From: Pseudomonadota bacterium
GTDB taxonomy: Bacteria; Pseudomonadota; Gammaproteobacteria; Steroidobacterales; Steroidobacteraceae
Direction of reading: 5' to 3'
Assembly (NCBI GenBank): GCA_021822385.1
Contig: JAKARC010000003.1
Span: forward strand, 57,923-121,922
Length of the DNA stretch: 64,000 nucleotides
Part shown: one piece after another, positions 36,038 through 45,171 of the stretch
How the letters are laid out: each line of letters begins with the position of its first letter
How positions within the stretch are numbered: the first letter of the stretch is position 1
The notes under the pieces: model-generated
What the model saw: only the letters and a program-made list of their open reading frames with translations
Database searches by the model: none
Told to the model about the DNA's origin: nothing
Position numbers and translations under genes: made by a program

Positions 36038-36475
36038 ATGCCGCTCAACCTCAACGCATATCTTGGCGTGCAACCCGATGCGCTGCAGGTCTTCGCGCAG
36101 CGCGCGCAGGTGCTCGCCGCCAACCTCGCCAACGCCGACACGCCCGGCTACAAGGCGCGCGACATCGACTTCCGTGCCGCGCTCGCCGCGCTCGACCCGC
36201 CCGGCGGCACCGACTCCGCGGCCCACCCCGGTGGCAGCGTCACATTAAAGACGACCAGCCCCCTCGATGTCACCGCAGCGAACACGACCGGCGGCCTCTC
36301 GACCGCGCAATTCCTGCGCTACCGCATTCCACTGGTGCCCTCGCTCGACGGCAACACCGTCAGCGCGCAGATGGAAGAGGCGAAATTCGCCGAGAACACC
36401 GTGCGCTACCAGGCGGCGCTCACCTTCCTGCAGCAGAAATTCGCCCAGCTCACGATGGCCATCACCGGCCAGTAA
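36038..36475 (+). CDS. flgB: FlgB, proximal rod protein
   Basis: This is a rod subunit crossing the periplasm. The 145-residue protein has the rod-family N-terminus FAQRAQVLAANLANADTPGYKARDIDF and the C-terminal YQAALTFLQQKFAQLTMAITGQ. ATG 36038 was chosen because the sigma54 TSS lies near 36010 and homologues begin just before the LAANLANADTPGYK motif. Confidence 0.95.
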   Translation: MPLNLNAYLGVQPDALQVFAQRAQVLAANLANADTPGYKARDIDFRAALAALDPPGGTDSAAHPGGSVTLKTTSPLDVTAANTTGGLSTAQFLRYRIPLVPSLDGNTVSAQMEEAKFAENTVRYQAALTFLQQKFAQLTMAITGQ

Positions 36476-36509
36476 CTCCACCGCGGCAACATCTCACGGC
36501 AGGCCACTT

Positions 36510-36938
36510 ATGGGTTTCTTCAACATCTTCAATATCTCCGGCTCCGGCATGTCGGCGGAATCGGTGCGTCTCGACACCGTCGCGAGCAACCTCGCCAACG
36601 CCAACAGCGTCAGCAGCAGCGCCGCCACCGCCTACAAGGCGCGCTACCCTGTCTTCCAGGCCGTGCAAGCCGCTCTCTCCGCTGAAGGCTCTCCGGCCAT
36701 GCAGGGCGCGGACGCCTCGGTCGCCGTGCGCGGCATCGTCGAGGACACGGCCCCGGGCACGGCCCGCTATGAGCCGGGCAATCCCATGGCCAACGCGCAG
36801 GGCTATGTCTTCTCCTCGAACGTCAACATCGTCTCGCAGATGGCCGACATGATCTCGGCGTCCCGTTCCTACCAGAACGACGCCCAGGTCCTGAACACCT
36901 CCAAGACACTCATGCTCGACACCTTGAAGCTCGCCTAG
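36510..36938 (+). CDS. flgC: FlgC, proximal rod protein
   Basis: A 142-residue rod subunit. It begins MGFFNIFNISGSGMSAESVRLDTVASNLANANSV and ends with the axial-family helix ADMISASRSYQNDAQVLNTSKTLMLDTLKL. It lies 34 bp after flgB. The sequence is typical of Pseudomonas/Xanthomonas FlgC. Confidence 0.96.
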   Translation: MGFFNIFNISGSGMSAESVRLDTVASNLANANSVSSSAATAYKARYPVFQAVQAALSAEGSPAMQGADASVAVRGIVEDTAPGTARYEPGNPMANAQGYVFSSNVNIVSQMADMISASRSYQNDAQVLNTSKTLMLDTLKLA

Positions 36939-36976
36939 CACCACTCCCTCACCCCCACCGCCGAAGGATTTCCACC

Positions 36977-37681
36977 ATGTCCGTAAACTCCATCGCCGCC
37001 TACGCCGCGCAGACCGCCGCGTCGGCCGCGGCCGTCTCGGCCGGAAACGCCGCCGCCGCCGGCACGACCACCAACAGCAGCAATCCGCTGCAGCTCAGCC
37101 AGAGCGATTTTCTGCAGCTGCTGGTCACGCAGATGCAGAACGAGGATCCGACGCAGCCGACCAATCCCAGTCAATTCATCAACGAGATCTCGGCGTTGAG
37201 CGAGGTGAGCGACATGAACGGCATGTCGACCTCGATGACCAACCTCGCGAACTCCATGTCCTCGAACCAGCTGCTCGGCGGCACCAGTCTCATCGGCCAG
37301 ACGGTGCTCGGCGCCGGCAGTACGGCCACGCTCGCAAGCGGCGGCTCGATCACCGGCGCGGTCACGCCCCCGGCCGGCACCACGGCGCTCACCGTGCAGG
37401 TCGCCAACGCGAGCGGCGAGCCCGTGGACAGCTTCGCCGTGACCCCGCAGAACGGCCTGACGCCCTTCACCTGGAACGGCGCGACCGCCGGCGGCGGCAC
37501 GGCCCCGGCCGGCGCCTATACATTCACCGTCACCGCCGACACCAATGGCACCAAAACTCCCGTCGCGGCACAGCTCGCGTATACCGTCAACAGCGTGACG
37601 CTCGACCCGAGCAGCAACAGCCTCGTCCTGAACACCAACGGCGGAACGCTGCCCCTCAGCTCCGTTTCGCAGATCTTTTAA
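36977..37681 (+). CDS. flgD: FlgD, hook-capping scaffold protein
   Basis: FlgD caps the growing hook and is removed afterwards. The 234-residue protein has an Ala-rich N-terminus, the FlgD core LSQSDFLQLLVTQMQNEDPTQPTNPSQFI and a C-terminal Ig/Tudor-like part with GAYTFTVTADTNGTKTPVAAQ. It precedes flgE by 9 bp. Confidence 0.95.
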   Translation: MSVNSIAAYAAQTAASAAAVSAGNAAAAGTTTNSSNPLQLSQSDFLQLLVTQMQNEDPTQPTNPSQFINEISALSEVSDMNGMSTSMTNLANSMSSNQLLGGTSLIGQTVLGAGSTATLASGGSITGAVTPPAGTTALTVQVANASGEPVDSFAVTPQNGLTPFTWNGATAGGGTAPAGAYTFTVTADTNGTKTPVAAQLAYTVNSVTLDPSSNSLVLNTNGGTLPLSSVSQIF

Positions 37682-37690
37682 GGAGCCGCC

Positions 37691-38902
37691 ATGTCCCTCG
37701 ATCTTGCCCTCTCGGGCATCAATGCCGCGAACACCGACCTCAACACCATCGCGAACAATCTCGCCAACGTCGACACCACGGGCTTCAAGGGCTCGACGGC
37801 GGAGTTCTCGAGTCTGTTCGCCCAAACCCAGCAGGGCCTCTCCCAAACCGAGGTCGGCAACGGCGTGCAGACCGCCGAGATCGCGCAGCAGTTCTCCCAA
37901 GGCAATATCAACACGACCTCCGACAACCTCGATCTCGCTCTGAATGGTAACGGCTTTTTCATCGTCAGCAACAACGGGGCGCTCAGCTACACCCGCAACG
38001 GCGCCTTTCAGGTCGACCAGAACGGCAATCTCGTCACCGCGAGCGGCGAGCAGGTGCTCGGCTACCAACCGCTCGCGAGCGGCGGCTTCAACACCGGCGG
38101 CCTCTCGCCGCTGCAGCTCACCACGGCCGAGGTGGCGCCGCAGGCGACCAGCACCGCCAACCTCACCTTGAACCTGCCCTCGAACGCCACCGCGCCGCCC
38201 GACACGTTCTCGCCGACGAACTCGAACAGCTACAATGAGACGACCTCTCTCACGGTATACGACTCCCTCGGCGCCGCCCATACCGCGCAGCTGTATTTCA
38301 TCAAGGGGAGCGCGGCCAATACCTGGAACGCGCAGCTGTACATCGATGGCAGCGCCGTCGGCGGCCCACAGACCCTGACCTACAACAGCGCCGGCGCACT
38401 GACCTCACCGGCGAACGGCCAGGTAAGTTTCGGCGCCTATACGCCGTCGACGGGTGCCGCACCGATGAACATCACGTTCAATCTGGGCAGCTCGACGCAG
38501 TACGGCAGCGCCTTCGGCGTCGACTCCGAGTCCCAGAACGGTTACACAACCGGCAATCTCACCGGGATCAACATCAGCGCGACCGGCGTCGTGCAGGCCG
38601 CCTTCACGAATGGGCAATCGACGACGCTCGGGCAGATCGCGCTCGCGAATTTCGAGAACCCGCAGGGCCTGCAGCAGACCGGCAACACGCAATGGCAGCA
38701 GACCTATGCCTCGGGCTCGCCGGTGAACGGCGTCGCCGGCGGCTCGGGCTTCGGCACCATCCAGTCCGGCGCGCTCGAGCAATCGAACGTCGACATCACC
38801 ACCCAGCTCGTCGACATGATCAATGCGCAGCAGAACTTCCAGGCGAACGCGCAGATGATCAGCACGCAAAGCCAGGCCATGCAGGCGATTCTGAGGGCGT
38901 AA
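37691..38902 (+). CDS. flgE: FlgE, hook protein
   Basis: FlgE polymerises to form the flexible hook. The 403-residue protein has N-terminal DLALSGINAANTDLNTIANNLANVDTTGFK, the family motif GNGFFIVSNNGALSYTRNGAFQVD and C-terminal SNVDITTQLVDMINAQQNFQANAQMISTQSQ. AAGGAG stands just before ATG 37691. Confidence 0.96.
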   Translation: MSLDLALSGINAANTDLNTIANNLANVDTTGFKGSTAEFSSLFAQTQQGLSQTEVGNGVQTAEIAQQFSQGNINTTSDNLDLALNGNGFFIVSNNGALSYTRNGAFQVDQNGNLVTASGEQVLGYQPLASGGFNTGGLSPLQLTTAEVAPQATSTANLTLNLPSNATAPPDTFSPTNSNSYNETTSLTVYDSLGAAHTAQLYFIKGSAANTWNAQLYIDGSAVGGPQTLTYNSAGALTSPANGQVSFGAYTPSTGAAPMNITFNLGSSTQYGSAFGVDSESQNGYTTGNLTGINISATGVVQAAFTNGQSTTLGQIALANFENPQGLQQTGNTQWQQTYASGSPVNGVAGGSGFGTIQSGALEQSNVDITTQLVDMINAQQNFQANAQMISTQSQAMQAILRA

Positions 38903-38904
38903 GC

Positions 38905-39645
38905 ATGGACAATTCCCTGTACGTGGCCATGACCGGCGCCCAGGAGCTGCTCAACGCCCAGGCGGTGAACAACTTCAATCTCGCCAATGTCGACACCACC
39001 GGCTTCAAGGCCGAGATGGCCGCGTTTCAGGGTCAGGCACTTGCGGGCAGCGGCTATGCCGCACGCGTGTACGCCACCGAATCGACCACCGGGTGGAACG
39101 ATTCGCCCGGTCCGATGATCACCACCGGCCGTCCGCTCGATGTCGCGGTGCAGGGCCAGGGCTTCATCGCGGTGCAGGGCCCGAATGGCGAGGAAGCCTA
39201 TACCCGCAACGGCGACCTGCACGTGCAGGCGAACGGGATGCTCGTCACGAGCACCGGGCAGCTGGTGCTGGGCAGCAACGGGCCGATCAGCGTGCCGCCG
39301 AGCGCCTCGGTGCGCATCGGCTCGGACGGCACCGTCTCGGCCGTACCGCTCGGGCAGGGCCCGGACACCCTGGTGACGGTCGGGCGCATCAAGCTCGTGA
39401 ACCCGGATCCGGCGAGTCTGACACCCGCCTCCGGCGATCTGTTCACGCTCGCCAACGGCGCCACGGCGCCGGCGGATGCCTCGGTCCGGCTCGCCTCAGG
39501 GGTGCTCGAAGCGAGCAACGTCGATGTCGCCGATGCCATGGTGAACATGATCGATCTGGCCCGCGACTTCGAGTTGCAGGTCAAGGTGATGAAAAGCACG
39601 GACACGAACGCAGCCGCCTCGTCGCAGCTGCTTCAGCCGACATGA
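38905..39645 (+). CDS. flgF: FlgF, rod protein
   Basis: A 246-residue rod subunit with the N-terminus MDNSLYVAMTGAQELLNAQAVNNFNLANVDTTGFKAE and FIAVQGPNGEEAYTRNGDLHV. The C-terminus is axial-type (SNVDVADAMVNMIDLARDFELQVKVMKS). ATG 38905 is directly after the flgE stop. Confidence 0.95.
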   Translation: MDNSLYVAMTGAQELLNAQAVNNFNLANVDTTGFKAEMAAFQGQALAGSGYAARVYATESTTGWNDSPGPMITTGRPLDVAVQGQGFIAVQGPNGEEAYTRNGDLHVQANGMLVTSTGQLVLGSNGPISVPPSASVRIGSDGTVSAVPLGQGPDTLVTVGRIKLVNPDPASLTPASGDLFTLANGATAPADASVRLASGVLEASNVDVADAMVNMIDLARDFELQVKVMKSTDTNAAASSQLLQPT

Positions 39646-39672
39646 TGATCGCGTAGTTGCGAGGATATTTTT

Positions 39673-40458
39673 ATGGATGCAGCACTGTGGGCCGCCAAGA
39701 CCGGCCTCGACGCCCAGAATACCGAGATGGCCGTCATCGCCAACAATCTGGCGAACGTCGATACCACCGGCTACAAGGCCGATCACGCCGTCTTCGAGGA
39801 CCTTCTGTATCAGAACCTGGGCCAGGTCGGCGCCAATACCACCCAGACCACCGAGTCGCCTTCCGGGGTATCGATCGGCACTGGGGTGCGCCTGGTCGCC
39901 ACGGAGAAGGATTACAGCCAGGGTAGTATCGAGGAGACCGGCAATCCGCTCGACCTCGCCATCCAGGGCCAGGGCTTCTTCCAGATCCTGATGCCCGACG
40001 GCTCGCTCGCCTACACCCGCGACGGCAGCTTCCAGGTGAACGAGTCGGGCCAGCTCGTGACGGCCGACGGCTACACCGTCCAGCCGGGCATCACCATCCC
40101 GCAGGGGGCGCAGAGCATCACGATCGGCACCGACGGCACCGTGAGCGTCGTGCTGCCCAATCAGACCTCTCCGACGCAGATCGGGCAGCTGCAGCTGGCG
40201 AATTTCATCAACCCGACGGGCCTTCAGCCCGAGGGCAACAACCTGCTGCTGCAGTCCGCCTCGAGCGGCTCGCCCCAGACCGGCTCACCCGGCTCCGACG
40301 GTCTCGGCACCGTCGGTCAAGGCGAGCTCGAAGCCTCCAACGTCGATGTGGTGCAGTCGCTGGTCGACATGATCGAGACGCAGCGCGCCTATGAGATGAA
40401 CTCCAAGGCGATCTCGACCATATCGCAGATGCTGCAGTACGCCACGCAAAACATGTGA
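39673..40458 (+). CDS. flgG: FlgG, distal rod protein
   Basis: The 261-residue distal rod protein has DAALWAAKTGLDAQNTEMAVIANNLANVDTTGYK, FFQILMPDGSLAYTRDGSFQVN and SNVDVVQSLVDMIETQRAYEMNSKAIS. GAGG lies 9 bp before ATG 39673. The stop overlaps the first possible flgH start. Confidence 0.96.
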   Translation: MDAALWAAKTGLDAQNTEMAVIANNLANVDTTGYKADHAVFEDLLYQNLGQVGANTTQTTESPSGVSIGTGVRLVATEKDYSQGSIEETGNPLDLAIQGQGFFQILMPDGSLAYTRDGSFQVNESGQLVTADGYTVQPGITIPQGAQSITIGTDGTVSVVLPNQTSPTQIGQLQLANFINPTGLQPEGNNLLLQSASSGSPQTGSPGSDGLGTVGQGELEASNVDVVQSLVDMIETQRAYEMNSKAISTISQMLQYATQNM

Positions 40459-40466
40459 GTTGTCCA

Positions 40467-41165
40467 GTGAACCTGCGCCATTCCCTGCCATTGATTCTCC
40501 GGCCGCGCACGCTGCCGGTCCTGCTCACCGCCGTCCTCCTCGGGGCGTGTGCCAGCCGGCCGCCGGCGCAATTCGGCGCCGCCTCGTTTCCCATGCCGAA
40601 TCTGCCACCGCCGAGGCCGAACGGCGCGATCTTCCACGCCGGCTACGACCAGGGTTTCTTCGGCGACCCGACCGCGCACAACGTCGGGGACACCGTGACG
40701 GTGCTGCTCGATGAGGTGACCACCGCCCAAAACAGCTCCCAGACCGACACCTCGAAGACCACCAAGGACTCGCTGTCGGCGCCGTCGCTGTTCGGCCTGC
40801 CAATGACCATCCACGGCTCCTCGTTCCTCAGCGGTACCATCAACAATGGCAACACCTTCGCCGGCGCCGGGGGCAGCAAGCAGAGCGACAGCCTCGTGGG
40901 CGCCATCCAGGTGACGGTGGTGAAGCGCCTGCCGAACGGCAATCTCGTGATCCGCGGGCAGACGCTGATGCAGATCAATCAGGCCGACGAGTATGTCCGC
41001 CTCGAGGGCGTCATCCGTCCCGTCGACATCTCGCCCGCGAATACGATTTCCTCGCAACAGGTCGCCGACGCCCGCATCGCCTACGGACAGACCGGGCCTC
41101 TGAACGATGCCAACAGCCCTGGGCTCCTGTCGCGCTTCTTCAACCTCCCCTGGCTGCCCTTCTGA
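40467..41165 (+). CDS. flgH: FlgH, outer-membrane L-ring lipoprotein
   Basis: FlgH makes the L ring in the outer membrane. From GTG 40467 the 232-residue protein has a lipoprotein signal with lipobox LLGAC (Cys at residue 28). Family blocks are NVGDTVTVLLDEVTTAQNSSQTDTSK, GSKQSDSLVGAIQVTVVKRLPNGNLVIRG and YVRLEGVIRPVDISPANTISSQQVADARIAYGQTG. GTG 40455, overlapping the flgG stop, is an alternative start. Confidence 0.95.
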   Translation: MNLRHSLPLILRPRTLPVLLTAVLLGACASRPPAQFGAASFPMPNLPPPRPNGAIFHAGYDQGFFGDPTAHNVGDTVTVLLDEVTTAQNSSQTDTSKTTKDSLSAPSLFGLPMTIHGSSFLSGTINNGNTFAGAGGSKQSDSLVGAIQVTVVKRLPNGNLVIRGQTLMQINQADEYVRLEGVIRPVDISPANTISSQQVADARIAYGQTGPLNDANSPGLLSRFFNLPWLPF

Positions 41166-41177
41166 GCAGGAGCACGC

Positions 41178-42329
41178 ATGAGCAGCAGGCAGCATTCCCG
41201 GCACCGCACTGCACGCACCCGCCTCCTCTGGGTGCTGCTCGCGAGCGCCCTGATCCCCTTCGGCCGCGGCACCACCGCCCGCGCCGAGACCGTGCGCAAT
41301 CTCGCCAGCATTGCCGGCGTGCGCGGCAACCAGCTGGTCGGCTACGGCCTGGTGGTCGGGCTCGACGGCACCGGCGATCAGACCACGCAGACGCCGTTCA
41401 CGGTGCTCAGCATCGAGAACATGCTGGCGCGATTCGGCATCGAGGTGCCGGCCAATTCCAACCCGCAGCTGAAGAACGTCGCCGCGGTCACCGTGCACGC
41501 GACGCTCCCCCCGTTTGCCGAGCCGGGTCAGACCATCAACGTCACCGTGTCCTCGATCGGAAACGCCACCAGCCTGCGCGGCGGCAGCCTCATCATGACG
41601 CCGCTGCGCGGCGCCGACGGGCAGATCTACGCCATGGCCCAGGGCAGCGTGCTCGTCAACGGCTTCTCGGCGCAGGGGGCCGATGGGTCGAGCGTGACGG
41701 TGAACATTCCGAGCAGCGGTTCGATTCCGAATGGCGCCACGGTCGAGCGCTCGGTGCCGACGAACTTCGACAGCCTGCCGTACGTGACACTCAATCTCGA
41801 TACCCCGAGCTTCACGACGGCGACGCGCCTGACCGATGTCATCAACAACACCTTCGGCGCCGGTACCGCCGAGGCGCTCGATGCGGTGTCGGTGCGGGTG
41901 CGCGCACCAATGAACCCGAGCCAGCGCACGGCCTACGTCGCCGCGCTCGAGGATCTGCACGTCAAGCCGGGCACGCCGCCGGCGCGCGTGATCATCAACT
42001 CGCGCACGGGCACGGTCGTCATCAGCTCCGGCGTGCGGGTGATGCCGGCGGCCGTATCGACCGGCTCGCTGTCGGTGACCATCACCGAGCACTACACGGT
42101 GAGCCAGCCGAACCCGTTCAGCACGGGCGGAAAAACCGTCGTCGTGCCGCACAGCAGCGTGCAGGTGCGGCAGGAAAAGGCGCACATGTTCCTGTTCCCG
42201 GCCGGTGTGAACCTCGACGCCATCGTGCGTGCGGTGAACGCGGTCGGCGCGACGCCCGACGATCTCGTGGCGATCCTCGAAGCGCTGAAGGAGGCCGGCG
42301 CGCTGCGCGCGCAGCTGATCGTGATATGA
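41178..42329 (+). CDS. flgI: FlgI, periplasmic P-ring protein
   Basis: FlgI forms the P ring in the peptidoglycan layer. The 383-residue protein has a signal peptide ([22 protein letters not shown]), then [31 protein letters not shown] and further P-ring blocks such as [16 protein letters not shown] and [14 protein letters not shown] at the end. AGGAG precedes ATG 41178. The stop overlaps the flgJ start. Confidence 0.96.
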   Translation: MSSRQHSRHRTARTRLLWVLLASALIPFGRGTTARAETVRNLASIAGVRGNQLVGYGLVVGLDGTGDQTTQTPFTVLSIENMLARFGIEVPANSNPQLKNVAAVTVHATLPPFAEPGQTINVTVSSIGNATSLRGGSLIMTPLRGADGQIYAMAQGSVLVNGFSAQGADGSSVTVNIPSSGSIPNGATVERSVPTNFDSLPYVTLNLDTPSFTTATRLTDVINNTFGAGTAEALDAVSVRVRAPMNPSQRTAYVAALEDLHVKPGTPPARVIINSRTGTVVISSGVRVMPAAVSTGSLSVTITEHYTVSQPNPFSTGGKTVVVPHSSVQVRQEKAHMFLFPAGVNLDAIVRAVNAVGATPDDLVAILEALKEAGALRAQLIVI

Positions 42330-43255
42330 CGCTGCCGCTCGCCACACCGCTCGTCGATCCAACTGCCGCCGCCACTTCCGGCTCGGTGGCAGAGCTGCGC
42401 GATGAGCTTGCCACCCACAACCCGAAGGCGCTGCGCGCCGCGGCGCAGCAGTTCGAGAGTCTGTTCATCAATATGATGATCAAGAGCATGCAGGATGCGA
42501 ACTTCAAGGATCCGCTGCTCGGCTCGAGCGCAACGCGCATGTACCAGGACATGTACGACCAGCAGCTGTCCATTCAGCTGAGCAAGGAGCACACCTTCGG
42601 GCTGGCCGAGATGCTGGTGCAGCAGCTGCGCCGCGAATCGGGCGGCGCGCACGCGCCGCAGGCCAGCACCGCCGTGGCGGCAACCCGCGCGAGCGCGAGC
42701 AGCGCGGCCGCGGGCACGCCACCGGTCACCCCGGCGCAGCAGAGCGCCTTCGCCCGCTCCATCTGGCCGGACGCCGAGCAGACGGCGCGCAAGCTCGGGG
42801 TGACCCCGGTCGCGCTCGTCGCGCAGGCCGCGCTCGAAACCGACTGGGGCCGCAGCATCCCGCAGACCTCCGCCGGCGCGAGCAGCAACAATCTGTTCGG
42901 CATCAAGGCCGGCGCCGACTGGGCGGGCCCGAGTGTCACCGATCCGACCCGGGAATACATCCACGCAACCCCGACCACGACCGAGGCGAAGTTCCGCGCC
43001 TACGACAGCTGCGGGCGGTGCTTTCAGGACTACGCCACGCTCCTCAGCGGCGATCCGCGCTACAGCGCCGCGCTCGATACTGGCAATAACGTGGCCGCAT
43101 TCGCCACGGCGCTCGCGCGCGGCGGCTACGCCACCGATCCGAACTATGCCGGCAAGCTCACCGCGGTGGCCGCGACCGTGCAGCAGGTCCTCGGCGCCGA
43201 GCCGCTCAAGCTCGCCGCCGCCCGGCCGATAGCCCCCTTGAGCCGTACGCTCTGA
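42326..43255 (+). CDS. flgJ: FlgJ, rod cap and peptidoglycan hydrolase
   Basis: FlgJ opens the peptidoglycan for rod growth. The 309-residue dual-domain form has an N-terminal rod-cap domain ([36 protein letters not shown]) and a C-terminal glucosaminidase domain ([46 protein letters not shown]). Its 3' end contains the FliA promoter for flgK at 43206-43232. Confidence 0.95.
   Translation: MTLPLATPLVDPTAAATSGSVAELRDELATHNPKALRAAAQQFESLFINMMIKSMQDANFKDPLLGSSATRMYQDMYDQQLSIQLSKEHTFGLAEMLVQQLRRESGGAHAPQASTAVAATRASASSAAAGTPPVTPAQQSAFARSIWPDAEQTARKLGVTPVALVAQAALETDWGRSIPQTSAGASSNNLFGIKAGADWAGPSVTDPTREYIHATPTTTEAKFRAYDSCGRCFQDYATLLSGDPRYSAALDTGNNVAAFATALARGGYATDPNYAGKLTAVAATVQQVLGAEPLKLAAARPIAPLSRTL
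43206..43232 (+). promoter_or_regulatory. sigma28 (FliA) promoter for flgKL inside the flgJ 3' end
   Basis: TCAAGCTC-N11-GCCGATAG has exact FliA spacing and a near-perfect -10. The TSS would be near 43239, about 30 nt before the flgK ATG at 43269. It lies fully in flgJ coding sequence. Confidence 0.85.
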
Positions 43256-43268
43256 AGGCCGCACCACC

Positions 43269-45167
43269 ATGGCAGACTTGCTCGCCACCAGCGTCTCCGG
43301 CCTGCTCGCCTTTCAGCAGGCGCTCGACGTCACCAGCAATAACATCGCCAACGTCGAGACGCCCGGCTATAGCGCCGAGACGGCCAATCTCACCGAGGCG
43401 CCCGGACAGTTCATGGGCTCGGGCTACGTCGGCGGCGGTGTCGATGTGGCGAGCATCACCCGCGCCTACAACGCTCAGTTGGCCGAGCAGGCGAATACCT
43501 CGCAATCGAGCTACTCCAGCTACAACACGCTCGCCACCCAGGCGGCGCAGATCGACAACATGCTGAGCGCCTCGAGCACGGGCCTCTCGGCGAGCCTGCA
43601 GAGCTTCGTCAACGCGCTGCAGTCGGTGTCCACCTCGCCCACCTCGACCGCCGCACGCCAGGGACTGCTGAGTCAGGGCCAGGCGCTCGCCCAGCAGCTG
43701 CAGTCCTACAACTCGCAGATCGACCAATACGGCACCCAGCTCGAGGCCCAGGTCAGCACCGATGTCACGCAGATCAATACCCTCGCGAACAATATCGCCG
43801 GTCTCAATCAGCAGATCGGCGCCGACGCGGCGAGCGGCAAGACCCCGACTCAGCTGCTCGATCAGCTCGACAACCTCATCAACCAGCTGAGCACCTATGT
43901 GTCGGTGCAGACCGTGACGCAGAGCACAGGCGCGGTCGATGTGTTCATCGGCAGCGGTCAGGCGCTGGTCTCGGGCAGCACCGCCGCCACGCTCACCACC
44001 ATCCCGGGCACCTACGATCCCAGTCAGCTCGACGTCGGAATGCAGACTGCCAACGGCGTGACCGACCTCACCAATCAGATGACCGGCGGGGAGCTGGGTG
44101 GGCTGCTGAGCGCGCGCAGCCAGATCCTCGATCCGACGCAGAACCAGCTCGGTCAGATCAGCGTCGCCATCGCGACGCTCGTCAACCAGCAGCAGCAGGC
44201 CGGCATGACCGCCAATGGCACGGCCGGACAACCGATGTTCACGGTGGGCGGCGTGCAGGTCCTGCCGAGTGCCGGCAATTCGGGCAGCGCCACGGTGAGT
44301 GCGACCCGCACCTCGCTGAGTGCGCTCACCGCGAGCAATTACGTGCTGCAGTACTCCGGCGGCGCCTGGCAGCTCACCAATGCGAGCACCGGCCAGGCCG
44401 TCGCCCTGAGCGGCGCCGGCACCAGTGCCAATCCCTTCCAGGCCGTGGGCCTGTCCATCGTCATCAGCGGCACGCCGAGCGCCAACGACAGCTTCCTCAT
44501 CCAGCCTACGGCGGCCGCGACCGCGGGCCTTTCGATGCAGCTCACCGATCCGTCGCAGGTCGCAGCCGCCGCCCTGGTGCAGGCGAGCGCCGCCAGCACC
44601 AATACCGGCACCGGTCAGATCGGCAGTGCCGGGGTCACCAATCCGGCCACCTATACGGCCGGCACTTATACGGTGACCTTCAGCAGCGCCAGTCAATACA
44701 CGGTCACGAACGCCGCCGGGGGGACGGTCGCCACCGGCACCTACACCAGCGGAACGCCCATCACCTTCGCCGGCGAGCAGCTCACCCTCACCGGCACGCC
44801 GGCGGCGGGCGATGCCTTCACGGTGAGTCCGAACAGCGGCGCGAACACCGGCGACAACAGCAACATTCTCGCGATGATCTCGGGGCTGTCCTCGCTCGCG
44901 CTCGATGGCGGCACGACCTCGGTGAGCGGCGCGGCCAACAACCTCGTGAGCCGGATCGGCGTGCTCACCCAGCAGGCGCAGAACAACGCCAGTGCCCAGC
45001 AGACCGTCAATCAGGCTGCGACCACCGCGCTCAGCAACGCCGATGGCGTCAATCTCGACCAGGAAGCCGCCAATGTGCTGAGCTACCAGCAGGCCTATCA
45101 GGCGATGGCGCAGATCATCTCCGCCTCGCATCAGATGTTCGATTCCCTCATCACCGCGATGGGATAG
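43269..45167 (+). CDS. flgK: FlgK, hook-associated protein 1
   Basis: FlgK joins hook to filament. The 632-residue protein has N-terminal SVSGLLAFQQALDVTSNNIANVETPGYSAE and C-terminal GVNLDQEAANVLSYQQAYQAMAQIISASHQMFDSLI. The middle carries beta-rich inserts. One, at nucleotides about 44615-44835 (TYTAGTYTVTFSSASQYTVTN), closely resembles an insert in FlgL; another related unit lies at about 44280-44510. Confidence 0.95.
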   Translation: MADLLATSVSGLLAFQQALDVTSNNIANVETPGYSAETANLTEAPGQFMGSGYVGGGVDVASITRAYNAQLAEQANTSQSSYSSYNTLATQAAQIDNMLSASSTGLSASLQSFVNALQSVSTSPTSTAARQGLLSQGQALAQQLQSYNSQIDQYGTQLEAQVSTDVTQINTLANNIAGLNQQIGADAASGKTPTQLLDQLDNLINQLSTYVSVQTVTQSTGAVDVFIGSGQALVSGSTAATLTTIPGTYDPSQLDVGMQTANGVTDLTNQMTGGELGGLLSARSQILDPTQNQLGQISVAIATLVNQQQQAGMTANGTAGQPMFTVGGVQVLPSAGNSGSATVSATRTSLSALTASNYVLQYSGGAWQLTNASTGQAVALSGAGTSANPFQAVGLSIVISGTPSANDSFLIQPTAAATAGLSMQLTDPSQVAAAALVQASAASTNTGTGQIGSAGVTNPATYTAGTYTVTFSSASQYTVTNAAGGTVATGTYTSGTPITFAGEQLTLTGTPAAGDAFTVSPNSGANTGDNSNILAMISGLSSLALDGGTTSVSGAANNLVSRIGVLTQQAQNNASAQQTVNQAATTALSNADGVNLDQEAANVLSYQQAYQAMAQIISASHQMFDSLITAMG

Positions 45168-45171
45168 CACC

